NCBI GenBank assembly: GCA_963575745.1
Contig: CAUYUJ010012703.1
Coordinates: 15,001-79,000, forward strand
DNA from: Prorocentrum cordatum
Taxonomy: Eukaryota; Sar; Dinophyceae; Prorocentrales; Prorocentraceae
DNA: 64,000 bases
Reading direction: 5' to 3'
The notes under the pieces were generated by a model. That model was not told where the DNA came from. It saw only the letters and a list, made by a program, of their open reading frames with translations, and did not search any database. Made by a program: the position numbers and the translations under genes. Positions 32,452 through 43,480 of the stretch are shown here, in pieces (positions within the stretch are counted from its first letter, which is position 1; each line of letters begins with the position of its first letter).

Positions 32452-33836
32452 GGTATGATTTTGCAGTGAGCCAATGTCCCTCCCATGTCGCTCTTCTGAC
32501 TGCCTGCTGCCATTACGGCCCCAGTGAGCCTGGCCACCAGCAGGGCGGAGCGTGTGCCCACGCAGCACGTGTTCAAAACACAATGCGCTCCAGCATGGGC
32601 CAAGCAGTCGTCGAGAAATTTGCATTATATAATGTTCAATTTCGTCATGACAGCTGTACACTGTACAGCATCTCGCATACACAATCGGGACCCCTTGAAA
32701 CCTCCAGGGGAGCCTCTCGGGAGCCCTGGGGGTTCCGCGGAGCCATGTTGCCGCCAGCCACGGCGTACCTCGACGTCCAGGTCGCGAGTTCACGAGCTCT
32801 GCGTGGGTGGATGGGTGGTTGTGGGCGACCAAGTGGACGCGGGTGCGCACGCGCGAACGTGCGTGCGCGTGTCATTTTTTCGGCACGCGTGCGTGCGTCG
32901 GTGGGTGTGCGGGGGCGAATGACTCTGTAGGTGTCGTGCGTGCGTGTAGGGGGGCATGTCAATCCGTAGGCACGCATCTGCGTGCGTGGCAACTCTTACG
33001 CCCGACTGGGAGATTCCATTTGGGATGGGCTGGTGGGGATAGACGAACCGTCAAGAATCATTCTGAACCGCTAGCGGTTCGCTGATGACGCACATGTGCA
33101 TTCCTTTCTTCTCGACGTTGTAGCGCGCGCTGTATTTTTGGCAGGGGGTCCTCTTGTCGCGCTGGTCTCATCGGCTGCTCGCGACCAAGTCTGCACAGTG
33201 CTTGAAGCATCTCGGTGTTGGGTGCGCTCTGGGAATGGAGGTGATGATAACATCCCACCTGGAACCCCAGCTAGACGACGGCCAAGGCAGCCGAAAGGCT
33301 ACAGAGCCGCCCAGAGACAAGGATGGGTTGCCAGGTGGGATGTTGGAAGACGCCTGTTACGATCAATGTCCATTAAATGGGTGGGATTAGCAGACCCGAT
33401 TTGCTGCGAGACCTGAGTTGGACGCTCGTTCTGGGGACCACCTTCCTGGAGCCGTTTGCTCCACTCGTACGTCGATGCTGCGTCGAACGTCCGTCGACTT
33501 GAGTCGAACTTGACCCGAACCTGCGCCGAACCTGAGTAAATGTTTGAGCCGAACCCAAATCGAATCTGCGTCGAACTGGAGTCGTCAGGCGGGCTCCAGG
33601 AGTGCCCCCGAAACGAGCATCTAACCCGAGGGGCACCCACCGGCAGGATCTCGGACCTGCGGCGCCGGCCGCCACAAGATTTCGACCGCCGTGGCCTTTC
33701 TTGGCGGCGTCCTGGCTCTCCAGCTGCTCCACCGTCGCCGAGGCGGTCCTCGGGCGCTCCCCCCGTCGCTGGCACAGGCTCTTCGGGCCCGGCCGCTTGT
33801 GCAGAAGTGGACGACTGCTGCGCACTGCTCGAGGTC
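32452..33836. other. Unassigned DNA; TCGAAC-rich stretch at 33470-33590
   Basis: GT/GC-rich stretch near 32860-32980 (repeats of GTGCGTGCG). Near 33475-33590 CGTCGAAC and related hexamers (TCGAACTTG, CCGAACCTG, TCGAATCTG) recur every 10-12 bp in a short degenerate array. No gene was recognised. Confidence 0.45.
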
Positions 33837-34060
33837 ATACACTGTCGAGCGGTCGTAGGCGGCGAGCGAGGGAGGGGAAACGTGAGGAGGAGAAGGCCTC
33901 CTCAGAGGCGGCGGGGCGTCTCAGGCCTCCTGAAAGATTTGTTGCGTGATTCGGGAAGGCTCAGAAGACTTCTCAGAAGGCTGGAGGACTTCCGAGCCGT
34001 CTGAGAAGGCTTTCTCCTTCTCACCCCCCCCCAGGCTCGCCGCCGATACACTGTCGAGCG
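33837..34060 (+). mobile_element. ME-GGCG inverted-repeat element, copy 2, with 15-bp flanking direct repeats
   Basis: ATACACTGTCGAGCG occurs at 33837-33851 and again, identical, at 34046-34060. Inside, GGCGGCGAGCGAGG (from 33858) and GTGAGGAGGAGAAGGCC face the complementary right end (AGGCTCGCCGCCG, closing at 34045), so imperfect terminal inverted repeats of about 38 bp lie within a few bases of the direct repeats. The interior contains CTTCTCAGAAGG palindromes. The right half aligns with 16615-16697. Size, inverted ends and flanking duplication fit a MITE-type element. Confidence 0.65.
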
Positions 34061-34726
34061 CACATGTACACGATCGCACGGATTGGCAATTGCACATGGA
34101 TGCGCTCAGTGCCCCTGCCATCAGCACAAACGGTACGCTTCTGGTGGACGCTCGGACGGGAAGCATGACCAAACAACGGCATCTGCACGTGCTTGCAGTG
34201 TAAGGACCCAAAACATTGCAGACAGCAAATGCTCTCACATCCCTCTCATGCCGCAACCTGCAACATCCGCTCATCATGGCAACCTGAACTCAGGGTCCGC
34301 TACCAATGGCACATTATTTTGCCGACTCCACAAACTCGGGGTGCTTGGCATGCTGTAATATATTGGGGACCGAGTGCAATCACAGCCTACCTGACAGGCG
34401 GGTTAGCGGTCAAGCTGAAGTCCATTGAACCAGTCGGCTGATGTGAGGGCGAATTCTGGGGTGGTCGTCCGGGAGTGGTCCCGGAAGATGCTTTTCCATT
34501 CGAAGCTCTCCCCCCTTTTCTTGCGACCACCTCTCCAAGCTCGCCGCACAAGTCGCAAGCGAGTCGAAGGGAACCCCCTCCCTCTGATCTCTTGCGCACC
34601 AGGGGTGGCGAGGGGGAGGGCCAGAAGAGGGGTCCAGGGGAAGAGGGGTCTTGGAGGGAAGTCATGCAGGTGCACCTCCCCACCCACCGAGGAGGAGGGG
34701 TATGTGGTGATGATGTGGACACAGAG
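34061..34726. other. Unassigned DNA
   Basis: Mixed sequence. Plus frames that continue into the GGA tract begin near 34425 and have no recognisable domain. Confidence 0.45.
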
Positions 34727-35026
34727 GAAGAGGAGGAGGAGGAGGAGGAGGAGGAGGAGGAGGAGGAGAAGGAGGGAGGAGGAGGAGGAGGAGGAGGAGG
34801 AGGAGGAGAAGGAGGAGAAGGAGGAGAGGAGGGAGGAGGAGGAGGAGGAGGAGGAGGAGGAGGAGGAGGAGGAGGAGGGAGGAGGAGGAGGAGGAGGAGG
34901 AGGAGGAGGAGGAGGAGGAGGAGGAGGAGGAGGAGGAGGAGGAGGAGGGATGAGGAGGGAGGAGGAGGAGGAGGAGGAGAGAAGGAGGAGGAGGAGGAGG
35001 AGGAGGAGGAGGAGGAGGACGAGGAG
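34727..35026. repeat. GGA microsatellite, about 300 bp
   Basis: Nearly continuous GGA with a few AGAAGGA, GGGA and GATGAGGA interruptions. Poly-Glu, poly-Gly and poly-Arg frames across it are repeat translations. Confidence 0.95.
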
Positions 35027-35049
35027 CCGGAGGCCTCCGTGGAGGTCCC

Positions 35050-35375
35050 GAGGCCCCAAAAATCCAAAATCAGCGGAATCCCCCAGGTGTCTGTGCGATT
35101 TGAGCATTTTCGTCGCATCGGTCGGACGAGCGTCCAAGGCGGTCCCCCAGGACCACCCCAAGGTGGCCCAAGAGCACTGCGGCCCAGAGAAGGGGTCCAA
35201 AAAGCACTCCGCTCGCACTCATGGAAGCTACACCTTCGAACGCGATCCTAAAAAGCCATGGAGGTCCGTCAAGAGGCCCCAGAAGGCCCGAAGACTCGCC
35301 CAAGTGGGCCACAAAGCCCCCCAGAAGCCTCACAGGAAGCCCCCCAAGAAGCTCCCAAGGTCCACCAAAATGTCC
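35050..35375 (+). repeat. CCAAGA-type minisatellite, array 5
   Basis: A leader with CCAAAATCAGCGGAATCCCC and GATTTGAGCATTTTCG resembles the leader of array 4 and that near 44490. Units such as GGCCCAAGAGC, CCCCAGAAGGCC and CCCAAGTGGGCC follow. Core on the plus strand. Confidence 0.7.
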
Positions 35376-36692
35376 TCAACGCTGCTGGAACACGACCCAG
35401 GCGCAGTGGCGGCATCGGTCATTAGATCTTTACCTTCGCATGAAAGCGGTCACCGTCCCTTGCCCGTCCCCCATTGCGCCTCTTGCGCCCAAGCTGTTCA
35501 CTTCTCAGAGTCGGTGGATATGGTCGGAAGGCTTTTTTCGTGATAGCATTAAGCTTTGCCAGAGCGGGCCAGGTAGGACAGGAGAAAACATAACGCGTTT
35601 TTGCGCTCCGACCCCTTCCGATATCAACGCAGGCGACGGCAAGGTGACAAGGCTTCGCATGCTCTGGGAGTGCTGGCCAAAATGCCTTTTCGCGCGGCGA
35701 CGTTTTTCCAATCTCAACGCGGCAATGGGGGTAGGCATCGCATGCTCTCTGGGAGCGCTGGTGGTGCGACGGTGCCCGCTGCAGATAGGATCAAATTCGC
35801 GAAGTCGGATCGGGTCGGGAATGGATCAGATCGCAAGCGAATCGTCCCGAATCGAGTCGAAATCGGATCGCCGCGCATGGCTCCGGCTGGCCCCGGCCGA
35901 TGCTGGTGGATCGAAGCGAATGGAATCGAATCGGCATCGTGGCCCCAGCCAGTGGATCGAATCGCATCGAATCGGAGCGTAGGCGGCCTTGCTTTCTGCC
36001 CGATCGGCCCCAACGGGAGCCGCTGGGGCGCGCCCCTCCTCTTCTCCAACGCCTGCGCGCTGGAGGACTCGGCCTCCAAGACCACGGCAGAGCGCGCCCG
36101 TGCCTTGCCACTCCGAGAGTCCACCTCCGGCACGGCAAGAGGGGGGGGGGGGGGGGCAAAGGACCAGCGCGGCGCGCCACGCAGGCCGCACCACAGCTGG
36201 GAAACGGGCACCGACTCAGGATCGGAGTGGAAGAGAGAGAGAGAGAGAGAGAGTGCCGGAAAACGTCCCCAGGGTACGGCGCTATGAGAGCCCGGCGGGG
36301 GCGCCAGGGCGCCAGGAGACTCAGGCGCTGTGGCTGCCGGAGTATACTTTTTCCGTCGCGGCCGCAAGAGGAAGCGCGGGCGGCTTCCGAAGTCAGCCCG
36401 GGCCACGAGCCAAACCTAATTACCTAAGCGCGCGAACTAGCGGCCGCCCAAACTGCCGCCGAGAGACGCCGAGGAGCGACGCCGGGGGCTGAGGCAGAGC
36501 TGCAGGAGGTGCCAGGTGTGCCAGGCGGCCGAAGTGCAACCATTCCAGGGGCATTGCCAGAGTATACGCAAAGCGACGCACGCATGCCAGGAAATCTTCT
36601 GCATGATCGGAGGTGTGGGGGGGGGGGGGGGCGAGCGGTCTTCCTTCCTCCCTGCGCGCGCGTGGCTGGACGGGAGGGCCCTGCCCCTGGGG
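35376..36692. other. Unassigned DNA with an AATCG-rich stretch and a GA microsatellite
   Basis: At 35790-35980 the motif GAATCGAATCG and relatives recur irregularly. A poly-G run lies at 36140-36155 and (GA)n at 36228-36252. Overlapping frames on both strands (up to 253 codons) have no domain. Confidence 0.45.
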
Positions 36693-36750
36693 GCTGGAGG
36701 AGGAGGAGGAGGAAGAGGAGGAGGAGGAGGGAGGGGGGGGAAGGAAGGGA
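36693..36750. repeat. GGA microsatellite
   Basis: GGAGGAGGAGGAGGAAGAGG-type repeats just upstream of the retroelement fragment at 36760. Confidence 0.85.
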
Positions 36751-36759
36751 GCTCCAGCA

Positions 36760-37129
36760 AGCGGTTCTGGACCTCTCAACCAACGACCCAGCCACCGGAC
36801 GCCACGCCTACGTCGACTGGAGCATCACCTGCGTACACTCAACCTACGCTCTACGCAGGGGTGCCCAGGCCGACAACGATGGTTTGGCGGCCGCCCATGC
36901 GGTGGACCAGAAAAGAGAGCGGTACCCCCCGCACGGGGGCGAGCTGGTCCCCCTAGTCTTCGAGACGGGGGGCTGGCCCAGCGACGCAGCAGCCAGCTTC
37001 GTCCGCAGCTACGGAGTCGACCTCGCCGACGGCGACCGCTCCGAGCTGCTGGGCGGCCTCTGGCGGCAGATCAGCAGAACCCTCCAAAGGGGTAATGCTG
37101 AGATGCTGCTGAGCGCGCTCGGGCGCTAG
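36760..37129 (+). pseudogene. C-terminal fragment of a retroelement polyprotein, possibly REL endonuclease type
   Basis: After the GGA tract the plus frame from 36509 becomes ordinary protein: LDLSTNDPATGRHAYVDWSI, an Ala-rich helix, DQKRERYPPHGGELVPLVFE, TGGWPSD, then GGLWRQISRTLQRGNAEMLL and a stop at 37127-37129. The order (acidic residue, hydrophobic strand with D, then K..Y, then VPLVFETGG, then a helix with GNAEMLL) resembles the C-terminus of RT polyproteins carrying a restriction-like endonuclease. Such domains nick the target. I recognise the pattern rather than a named family. The 5' part is missing, so it is a fragment unrelated to LINE-A or LINE-B ends. Confidence 0.5.
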
Positions 37130-37435
37130 GACGGCGGCCCCTTGCCACGGCCACCACCAGCTGGACCACCGCCGGCGCGGCAACCACCACGACCGCCACC
37201 AGCGCCGCGACCACAACCGCCACCAGCGCGACAACCACTGCCGCCACCACCAGCACCACGACGACGACCCTAAGCACGACAACCGCCACGACCGCCAGCA
37301 CCACGACCACGACCAGCGCCGGCACGACAACCACCGCGGACACCGCCAGCTAGCACCACGACCACGACCACCACCAGCACGACGGCGCCGCGACCACGAC
37401 CACCACCGCCACCGACCCGACCGCCCCCGCCCCTG
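37130..37435. repeat. CACCACGAC-type minisatellite
   Basis: Irregular repeats of CCACCACGACC, CCGCCACCAG and ACGACAACC continue for 300 bp directly after the stop codon of the retroelement fragment. Poly-Val/Trp frames on the minus strand are repeat translations. Confidence 0.85.
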
Positions 37436-38064
37436 GCCGCCCCTCTCCTTTCCTCTCCCCGGCCCTGCCAGGCCGCCCCTGCTGCCGCACGCGCCTTGCG
37501 CCTCCCCCCTTTTCCTCCCCCCCCCCTCCTCCGCCTGCTGCTGACCTTCTTGGTGGCCTCCCGTGGCCTGGGTCAGAGGCGCGCCGCCCGCAGGCGCGGT
37601 GAGGCTTTTAATGCACGCCCTGGGACGGCCCTCGCACGCCTAGCCGTGGTGGCCACTCACTGCAAAGGCCAGTGGGTGCCGCGGCTGCGGAGCAAGGGAG
37701 GGAGGAGGACGAGGAGGAGGAGGAGGAGGAGGAGGAGGAGGAGGAAGAGGAGGAGGAGGAGGAGGAGGAGGAGGAGGAGGAGGAGAAGGAGGAGGAGGGG
37801 GAGGGAGGGAGGGAGGGAGGGAGGGAGGAGGAAGAGGAAGGAGGGAGAGAGGGAGGGAGGAGGACACTTTGGGCCCGCACGGGGGGGTTGCACACGGGGG
37901 CTCCAAACGGGGGCTACACACACACACACACACACACGGGGTGGCTGCACACACGGGGGCTACTCCTGCGCTTGGGGGCTGCGCCTGGTGGCTACGCCTG
38001 GGGGCTGCACTTTGGGGGCCACAAGTGGGGGCGGTTTCGCTGGCGCCGCCGCTGAACCAGCAAT
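37436..38064. repeat. C-rich sequence, GGA/GGGA microsatellites and AC microsatellite
   Basis: C-rich to about 37560, then (GGA)n at 37703-37800, GGGA repeats at 37801-37832, (AC)n at 37916-37936 and GGGGGCT-rich repeats to about 38035. No gene was recognised. Confidence 0.8.
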
Positions 38065-38206
38065 CAAACGACACCACCCCACCTACGGCCCCACGGGGCT
38101 TAGCGTATATCAAGAGATCTGGCGTGGGCTTCTGCGTGGTATACGCTGCGGCGCCCGATGGGCCGTAGCGCAACATGGAGGGTCGTAAGTGGGGTGGTGT
38201 CGTTTG
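38065..38206. mobile_element. Foldback element, 142 bp, with 27-bp terminal inverted repeats
   Basis: The left end at 38065-38091 begins CAAACGACACCACCCCAC, and the complement of 38180-38206 is the same with two mismatches in 27 bp. Inside, TAGCGTATA and TATACGCTGC also pair, as do CTACGGCCC and GGGCCGTAG with an offset, so most of the element folds into a long hairpin. No clear target duplication. It looks like a MITE or foldback element; only one copy is seen here. Confidence 0.6.
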
Positions 38207-38265
38207 TTTTTTGGTCGAGCCGTCCTTTCTTCCTCCCCTGCTTCTTTCTCCGCCAGCACGGGGTG

Positions 38266-38440
38266 TTACTTCTTTGCAAAGCTCTCCCGAAAGTCCCTGA
38301 GCCGCTGCTCTCTTGCCCCTTCAAAGAATCGGCGAATCCGCTTCTCGTCGCCCACGCACGGCTCCCATCGAAAATGGGAACCGCCGCAGCAGCGCTTGGA
38401 CCAAGCGCAAACCACAACTACTGCCCGGGGGGGAAGCAGC
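38266..38440 (-). CDS. Candidate terminal exon, function unknown
   Basis: On the minus strand a C/T-rich stretch ending in CTGGAGCTGCAG (near 38440) resembles an acceptor site. The frame after it encodes SKRCCGGSHFRWEPCVGDEK and RRFFEGAREQRLRDFRESFA before a stop at 38266. A second minus frame at 38752-38595 (CRGVASLDRVADRLLYLDRS) could be an upstream exon, but the phases do not join at any GT-AG pair I tried. No family is recognised. Confidence 0.25.
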
Positions 38441-38752
38441 GCATGACCGCCTGCAGCTCCAGAGGGGAGGTCCAAGAGGTGAAGGAGGAGACGGAGAAAT
38501 CCAGGGGAGGGAGCGGAAGGATCAGGAATGAAGTCCCAGGGACTGGCATACCCAGAAGGCAGAGAAGGCGGGCCAGGGCTTCATGTAGATTGTTAGCTGG
38601 GACAAGGGCAAGGATTCATCTACCACCTCGATAGCCTCCTCTCGCTCTCCCTTGTGACTACGGTCCAGATACAGGAGGCGATCAGCCACTCGATCCAGAC
38701 TCGCGACGCCACGACACAGAGACAGTGCGCATATGTGCTGAGGTCTGAACAC

Positions 38753-39639
38753 TCTGCAGTCCTGCGGGGTCCTTGGACGCTCCGGGCGAACTAGACTGTG
38801 ACCGAAGCTGAAGGACGACAGTTCTTAGACACCGTACTAAGCTAACTTTGCTTCCCAATAAGACTTGAGCTCCTCTCCGCCAGACCTCTCACTTCAAACT
38901 GGGCAATCCTTCGAAGCTCACCCCCACCAACCGTTGACAAGAAACATTCGAGACACTTGTCCTCCAGGCGCCGCTCCCCGATTCCTTATCGCAGCGGCTC
39001 CCATCGACGGGCGATGAAGGAGAGCAAACACGTTTAGAAGATCAATGTCGCAGGTGGCAAGAAGGATCCTCCATGAAGCGACAGACTTGCGAGATGTAAG
39101 CTTTCAATGGGTTGCCACTCGCCAGTGCCGTTGTATGAACCAGATACTGTGTCTCTGAAACAACCATTTGGGGTTCCATACCACATTGGCACAGGTGAAA
39201 ACACTTCCACACACGTCTGCCAATGGGAACCACAAGCACATAGTTGCTGCATTCTGAATGTGTAAAAAAATGTGGTGTCAGATATGTGGAGAATACTGTA
39301 CGGTGCAAGCTGCGTGGAGTAGTCGATGTGGTGTAAGCCATGTGGTGCCGATTCTGTAGTGTAAAGCACGCAGGAAACGCAGCCAACGCACGGGACCCCC
39401 ACGAGGTGCCCACAGTCGCGCACGCAGCGGGCGAGCACCCTGAAGTCCAAGCCAGCGCACGTGGGTGCCCACGAGTCGTCCAAAGCCGGGCGCCAGCCGA
39501 AAACTCGGACATCCCCACCAAAGCACGGGGCGCCCACAAGGCGCCCACGACCAGATACCAGCCAGAAGCCTGGAAATCAAGTCAGAAGCCCTAGGCGTAA
39601 GCACTGTTTGGAGAACCTGTCGGGATGGTTGCCCACTTG
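38753..39639. other. Unassigned DNA
   Basis: Mixed sequence. Minus frames of 167-168 codons from 39537 and 39548 overlap in different phases. Short TGTGGTG repeats appear near 39270-39350. No gene was recognised. Confidence 0.45.
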
Positions 39640-41560
39640 GTGTCGCTGGGTGCCGCGTGGCGCAACGGCCCCAACTCTCGGATCACTTGCCCATGATGTT
39701 TTGTGGCGCCATGCCACCAAGAGTCAGAACCCTTGGTACATGGCGCCTTTTTCCCCAACTTTCGTACCCGTTGTTCGTATGTTGCTATCTCGCGTGGGAA
39801 GGTGGCATGTGGCGGTTGTTCTGCGCTGCGGCCACACTTTTCGGATCCGCTCCCGCGTGGGGTCCAATGGTGTTTTGCGGCGCGGGACTCCCCATGCACA
39901 CGTGTGATGCTGCGTGGTTCTGAATAGCGCCGCGTCGCCAACTCTGACATCCGTAACCCTGGTGGTGCCGTGCGGAGCAATGTGGTGCACTAGAATACCA
40001 TGGGATCCGTCGACAGGGTAGCGTGATGTCATGTCGACCCCGTTGCTCTCGTGTTGCCTTTCGTGGTGCCCCGTGGCCGATACCGTATCCATTGGCCACA
40101 TGGCACCTTGTCTCGCACGGCGTGCCACATGTTCCTCTCCATGGACGCTTTAGTGGTTAGGTCGTCGACACTCTGAACAAGGATCCTACTGCAACAGCCA
40201 AATGGCTGATCCTTTTTTCCCACATGGCACCACACGGTGCCAACTCGACCCCCATACCCGTGGTCCCGTGCTCCCGCGCGGTTCATATTGGATCGGTGAC
40301 CTGCGTGGCGATGTGAGAACCCGTGTGCTCTTTCGAACCCACTGCCCCCCGAATACCAGGTGCTGCCGTGAGGTGCCGCGTGGTGCCGTGTCGAATCCGT
40401 GGCCCATGTGCTGCTGCGCGGGTGGTGCAGGGTCGAGCCCGCCGCTCGTGCGGTGGCGTCTGGTGCCGTCTTGCGCCCTCTGCCCGCGGGGTGCCACCTT
40501 GCACACTGTAATGCGTCGTGGTGCCGTGTCGTCCCGCGCAGGATCAACCCGCTGACCGCGTGGTGTCGTGCGGCGTCGCATAGAACCCACTTCACCTGTG
40601 GTGCCACCTGGTGCCACGCGGCCAGCCTCGGATCCACTGGCCGCATGGCACAACGGTCTGAGATCACAATGCGAAGCTGGTGCCGTCATTCGGTGTCGTG
40701 CGGCCTTCGGGGCCCCCTGCGCTGGATGGAAGGGCGCCCAGCCGTACCCATCTCCCAGATCTGGGCCCCGAGAGCAGAGCAGAGCAGAGCAAAACAATCA
40801 CGCATGTGGGCACCGACGCGGGTGCAGCAGGTGGGCGCTGGGCGCCGGCACGAGATGAAAACATCTGCGGGGAGGGCTGGCCGCTCAGTGCTTGGAATCG
40901 GTGTCGTGGGAGGGCGCAAAAACGGTAAGCAAATGGTCCGAAATGGACTGATGAGAGCCGGAGTCGGAAAAAAGAAATTAGAGTCGGGCATAAATGAGAA
41001 GGAGCTATTCGGTGCCGTGTGGTGCCGTGTGATCCCGTGTGGCGCCATGCGGCTTGTCTCGGACCCGCTGCCCGTGTGGTGCCATGTCGTGCCGCGTTGT
41101 GTCGCACGGTGCCGTGTCGAAACCGCTGCCCATGTGGTGTTCTCTGTGTGATGGTACGCGGTGCCGTCTGGGCAACATCGAATGCGTTGCCCGTGTGGTG
41201 CCGCGCGGTGCAGCACGATGGCATGTGGTGCCACCTGGATGATTTGTGCTGCATGCGACCGCACTCATCCAGTCCACCTTGCGTGCCCGCCGTGCCCGAC
41301 TTGACCGTCAGATGCTTTTCAAATGCGGCTGGGCCCTATGGCCAAGACCCGCTTGCATGCTTATATCGGATGCGCTGCCCGCATGCTCGAATGTGTTGCC
41401 CGCCTGATGCCGTGTTACCGTGTGGCTCTTCTCGGGTCCCTTGCCCGCATGGCGCCGCGTGACGCCACGGGGGCGTCTGACGGTGGTGTCGCGTTGAGCC
41501 AGTTGCATGTGTGGTGCCATGTGGCGCTGGGTGACAGTCCAGGATCCGATGCCCGCGTCG
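39640..41560. repeat. Degenerate GTGGTGCC-rich repeat region, about 1.9 kb
   Basis: A motif close to GCTGCCCGTGTGGTGCC recurs at about 40400, 40485, 40639, 41068, 41131, 41187 and 41440, with GTGGTGCCGTG and GCGGTGCC between copies, often 55-80 bp apart. Unit borders are hard to define because of decay. Long frames on both strands consist of variants of the same peptides, as expected from a repeat. Confidence 0.7.
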
Positions 41561-43060
41561 TGCAGCGTCTACGTGACAGAGCGCCAGAATTTTCAATCAC
41601 AGATGCCATGCAGACAGCTCGCGAGATTGCGCTCAGGATATTCGGGGGTGAACGCACAAGGTGGGGTGTCGACTCGGAGGAGACGAGAGGAGTGGAGACT
41701 GAGCGATGGGAAAGGGATTGGGTAACGTCTACGGGCGGGGAAAAGTAGGGATAGGAGGATGAGAGAATCAAACGCTGCTTTTGCTACGCCCTCCCCGCTT
41801 ACGCCCCACAAGTTTAGACCCGGTGAAGTCTGCCGCACTATTGCTGTGGCTGGCGAGGCGTCATCGTGCATGCCTGGTCCATACAACTGTTTCCGCCCTA
41901 TTGTTTCAACGCTCGGTAATTATACCGCGGCTGCTGGCCTAAGTTCACCCTGGGCGTGATAATTCACCCATGCAGTCGCTCATACAGGCTGCTACCTCTT
42001 CCTAGCACCATTCCCCTCGAATGTTCGAATATCGCCCTCGCCACGCCCCGCCACAGCGCCGTGGCTATCTGCGCGGCACAAGGGCAGAGTGAAGGGGGCC
42101 CAGCGGTCCTGCACCACCCCTGGGCACGTGGGCAGCTCGAGTGGGCTCCCGTGGCCCGGGCTCTGCCCTTGCCTGCTGTGTCTTGCTCGCTGCTCGTCGC
42201 TCGCTGCCTGTTGCTTGGTCGTCGTCGTTCCCCCCCCGCGACCCGCCCCGCGGCCCGCCCCGCGGCCCGCCCCCCTCGCTCCCATCCCCAGAGGCAGGGG
42301 CGCCGCGCGTGCCGCCCAGGCGACCGTGCCCCGCACCCCCGCCGAGGCTCCGCGCGCGCCCGGGCATCCCCGCAGGCGGCTGCGCCCCCTCTCCGAGCGG
42401 TGTGCGGCGCTGCTGCCCGTGCGGCTGCGCTCCGTCGAGGCTCTGCCTGCCGGCAGTCCAAGCTGGACGGCGAGGAGCGGGTGCTGCTGGAGGTACCCCC
42501 TGGCCCAGGGCACCCTCAGGATTCTCTCGAAGTGGCCCAGGCGGCCTGCAGGGCACCCCTCACGAGGCCTGGAGGGCCCCATGGCCCCAGGGGCTCCAGA
42601 ATGGAGCGAGAAGCTGGGGGGCACCTTGGGCCGGAGACACTTCTAGCAACACCCGAAGGGGGGAACTGTTCGTCTCCTCCCCGGACCTCTGATGCCGTAA
42701 CAGCTCGCAGAAGTCCTTGGAAGCCCCGACCCCTTCCCTGGGGCACGTTTTTTCATCGCGGATGTTTTGTTGACGGTCCTGGGGCCCAGAAACGCCCCAC
42801 GGGGGCCGAAATCGAGAAAACGCCGGCGCGCCACAGGAACGCGGCAGCCAACGTCGACGCGCAAGCCAAAACAGACGGCGCGCAGACAGACCGAGACCTG
42901 CCCAGACTCTTCGGGGAGGGAAGGAAGAGGAGCCACGGTGCCGCTCCCGCGCCTCCACGTCGTAACGCACCCGCATCCCCACGAACATGTCCCCGCAGCC
43001 TGCGCCTGGGCAGCCAAGGCCTTCACTCACTGCCTCGACTCTCCTCGACCTTTCCAAACT
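41561..43060. other. Unassigned DNA, GC-rich from 42050 to 42560
   Basis: Frames up to 511 codons (plus, from 41956) cross a GC-rich block and end in a CT microsatellite. On both strands they are Pro/Arg/Ala-rich without domains. 42740-42825 may contain a very diverged internal part of ME-CAGAC (GGCCCCCGTGGGGCG-type sequence on the complement). Confidence 0.45.
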
Positions 43061-43061
43061 C

Positions 43062-43480
43062 GATGTGTGTGTGTGTGTGTGTCCTCTCGCCCTCCCTCCC
43101 CCCTCTTAACCCCCTGTCTCTCCCCATTCACTCTCCCTATCCCCTCTTCTCTCTCTTTCTCTCTCTTTCTCTTTCTCTCTCTCTCTCTCTGTCTATCTCT
43201 CTGTGTCTCTCTCTCTCTCTCTTTCTCTCTTTACTTGTCCCTCTCTCTCCCTCTCTCCTCTCTCTCTCTCTCTCTCTCTCGCTCTCTCTCTCTCTCTATC
43301 CCACTCTCTCCCTCTTCTCTCTCTCTCTCTCTCTCGCTTTTCCTCTTTTTTTCCCTCTCTCTATCTCTCTCTCGTTCTCTCTCTCTCTCTCTCGCTCTTT
43401 ATCTCTGTATTTCTATGTATGCTGTTCTTTGTTATATATCTCTCTCTCTTGCCTTCTCTCTCCCTCTATATCTATATATA
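43062..43480. repeat. GT then CT microsatellite
   Basis: (GT)n at 43062-43082 is followed by C/T-rich sequence and (CT)n with TTT, TAT and CG interruptions from about 43145 to 43465, then ATATATATATG. Poly-Leu/Ser frames are repeat translations. Confidence 0.95.
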
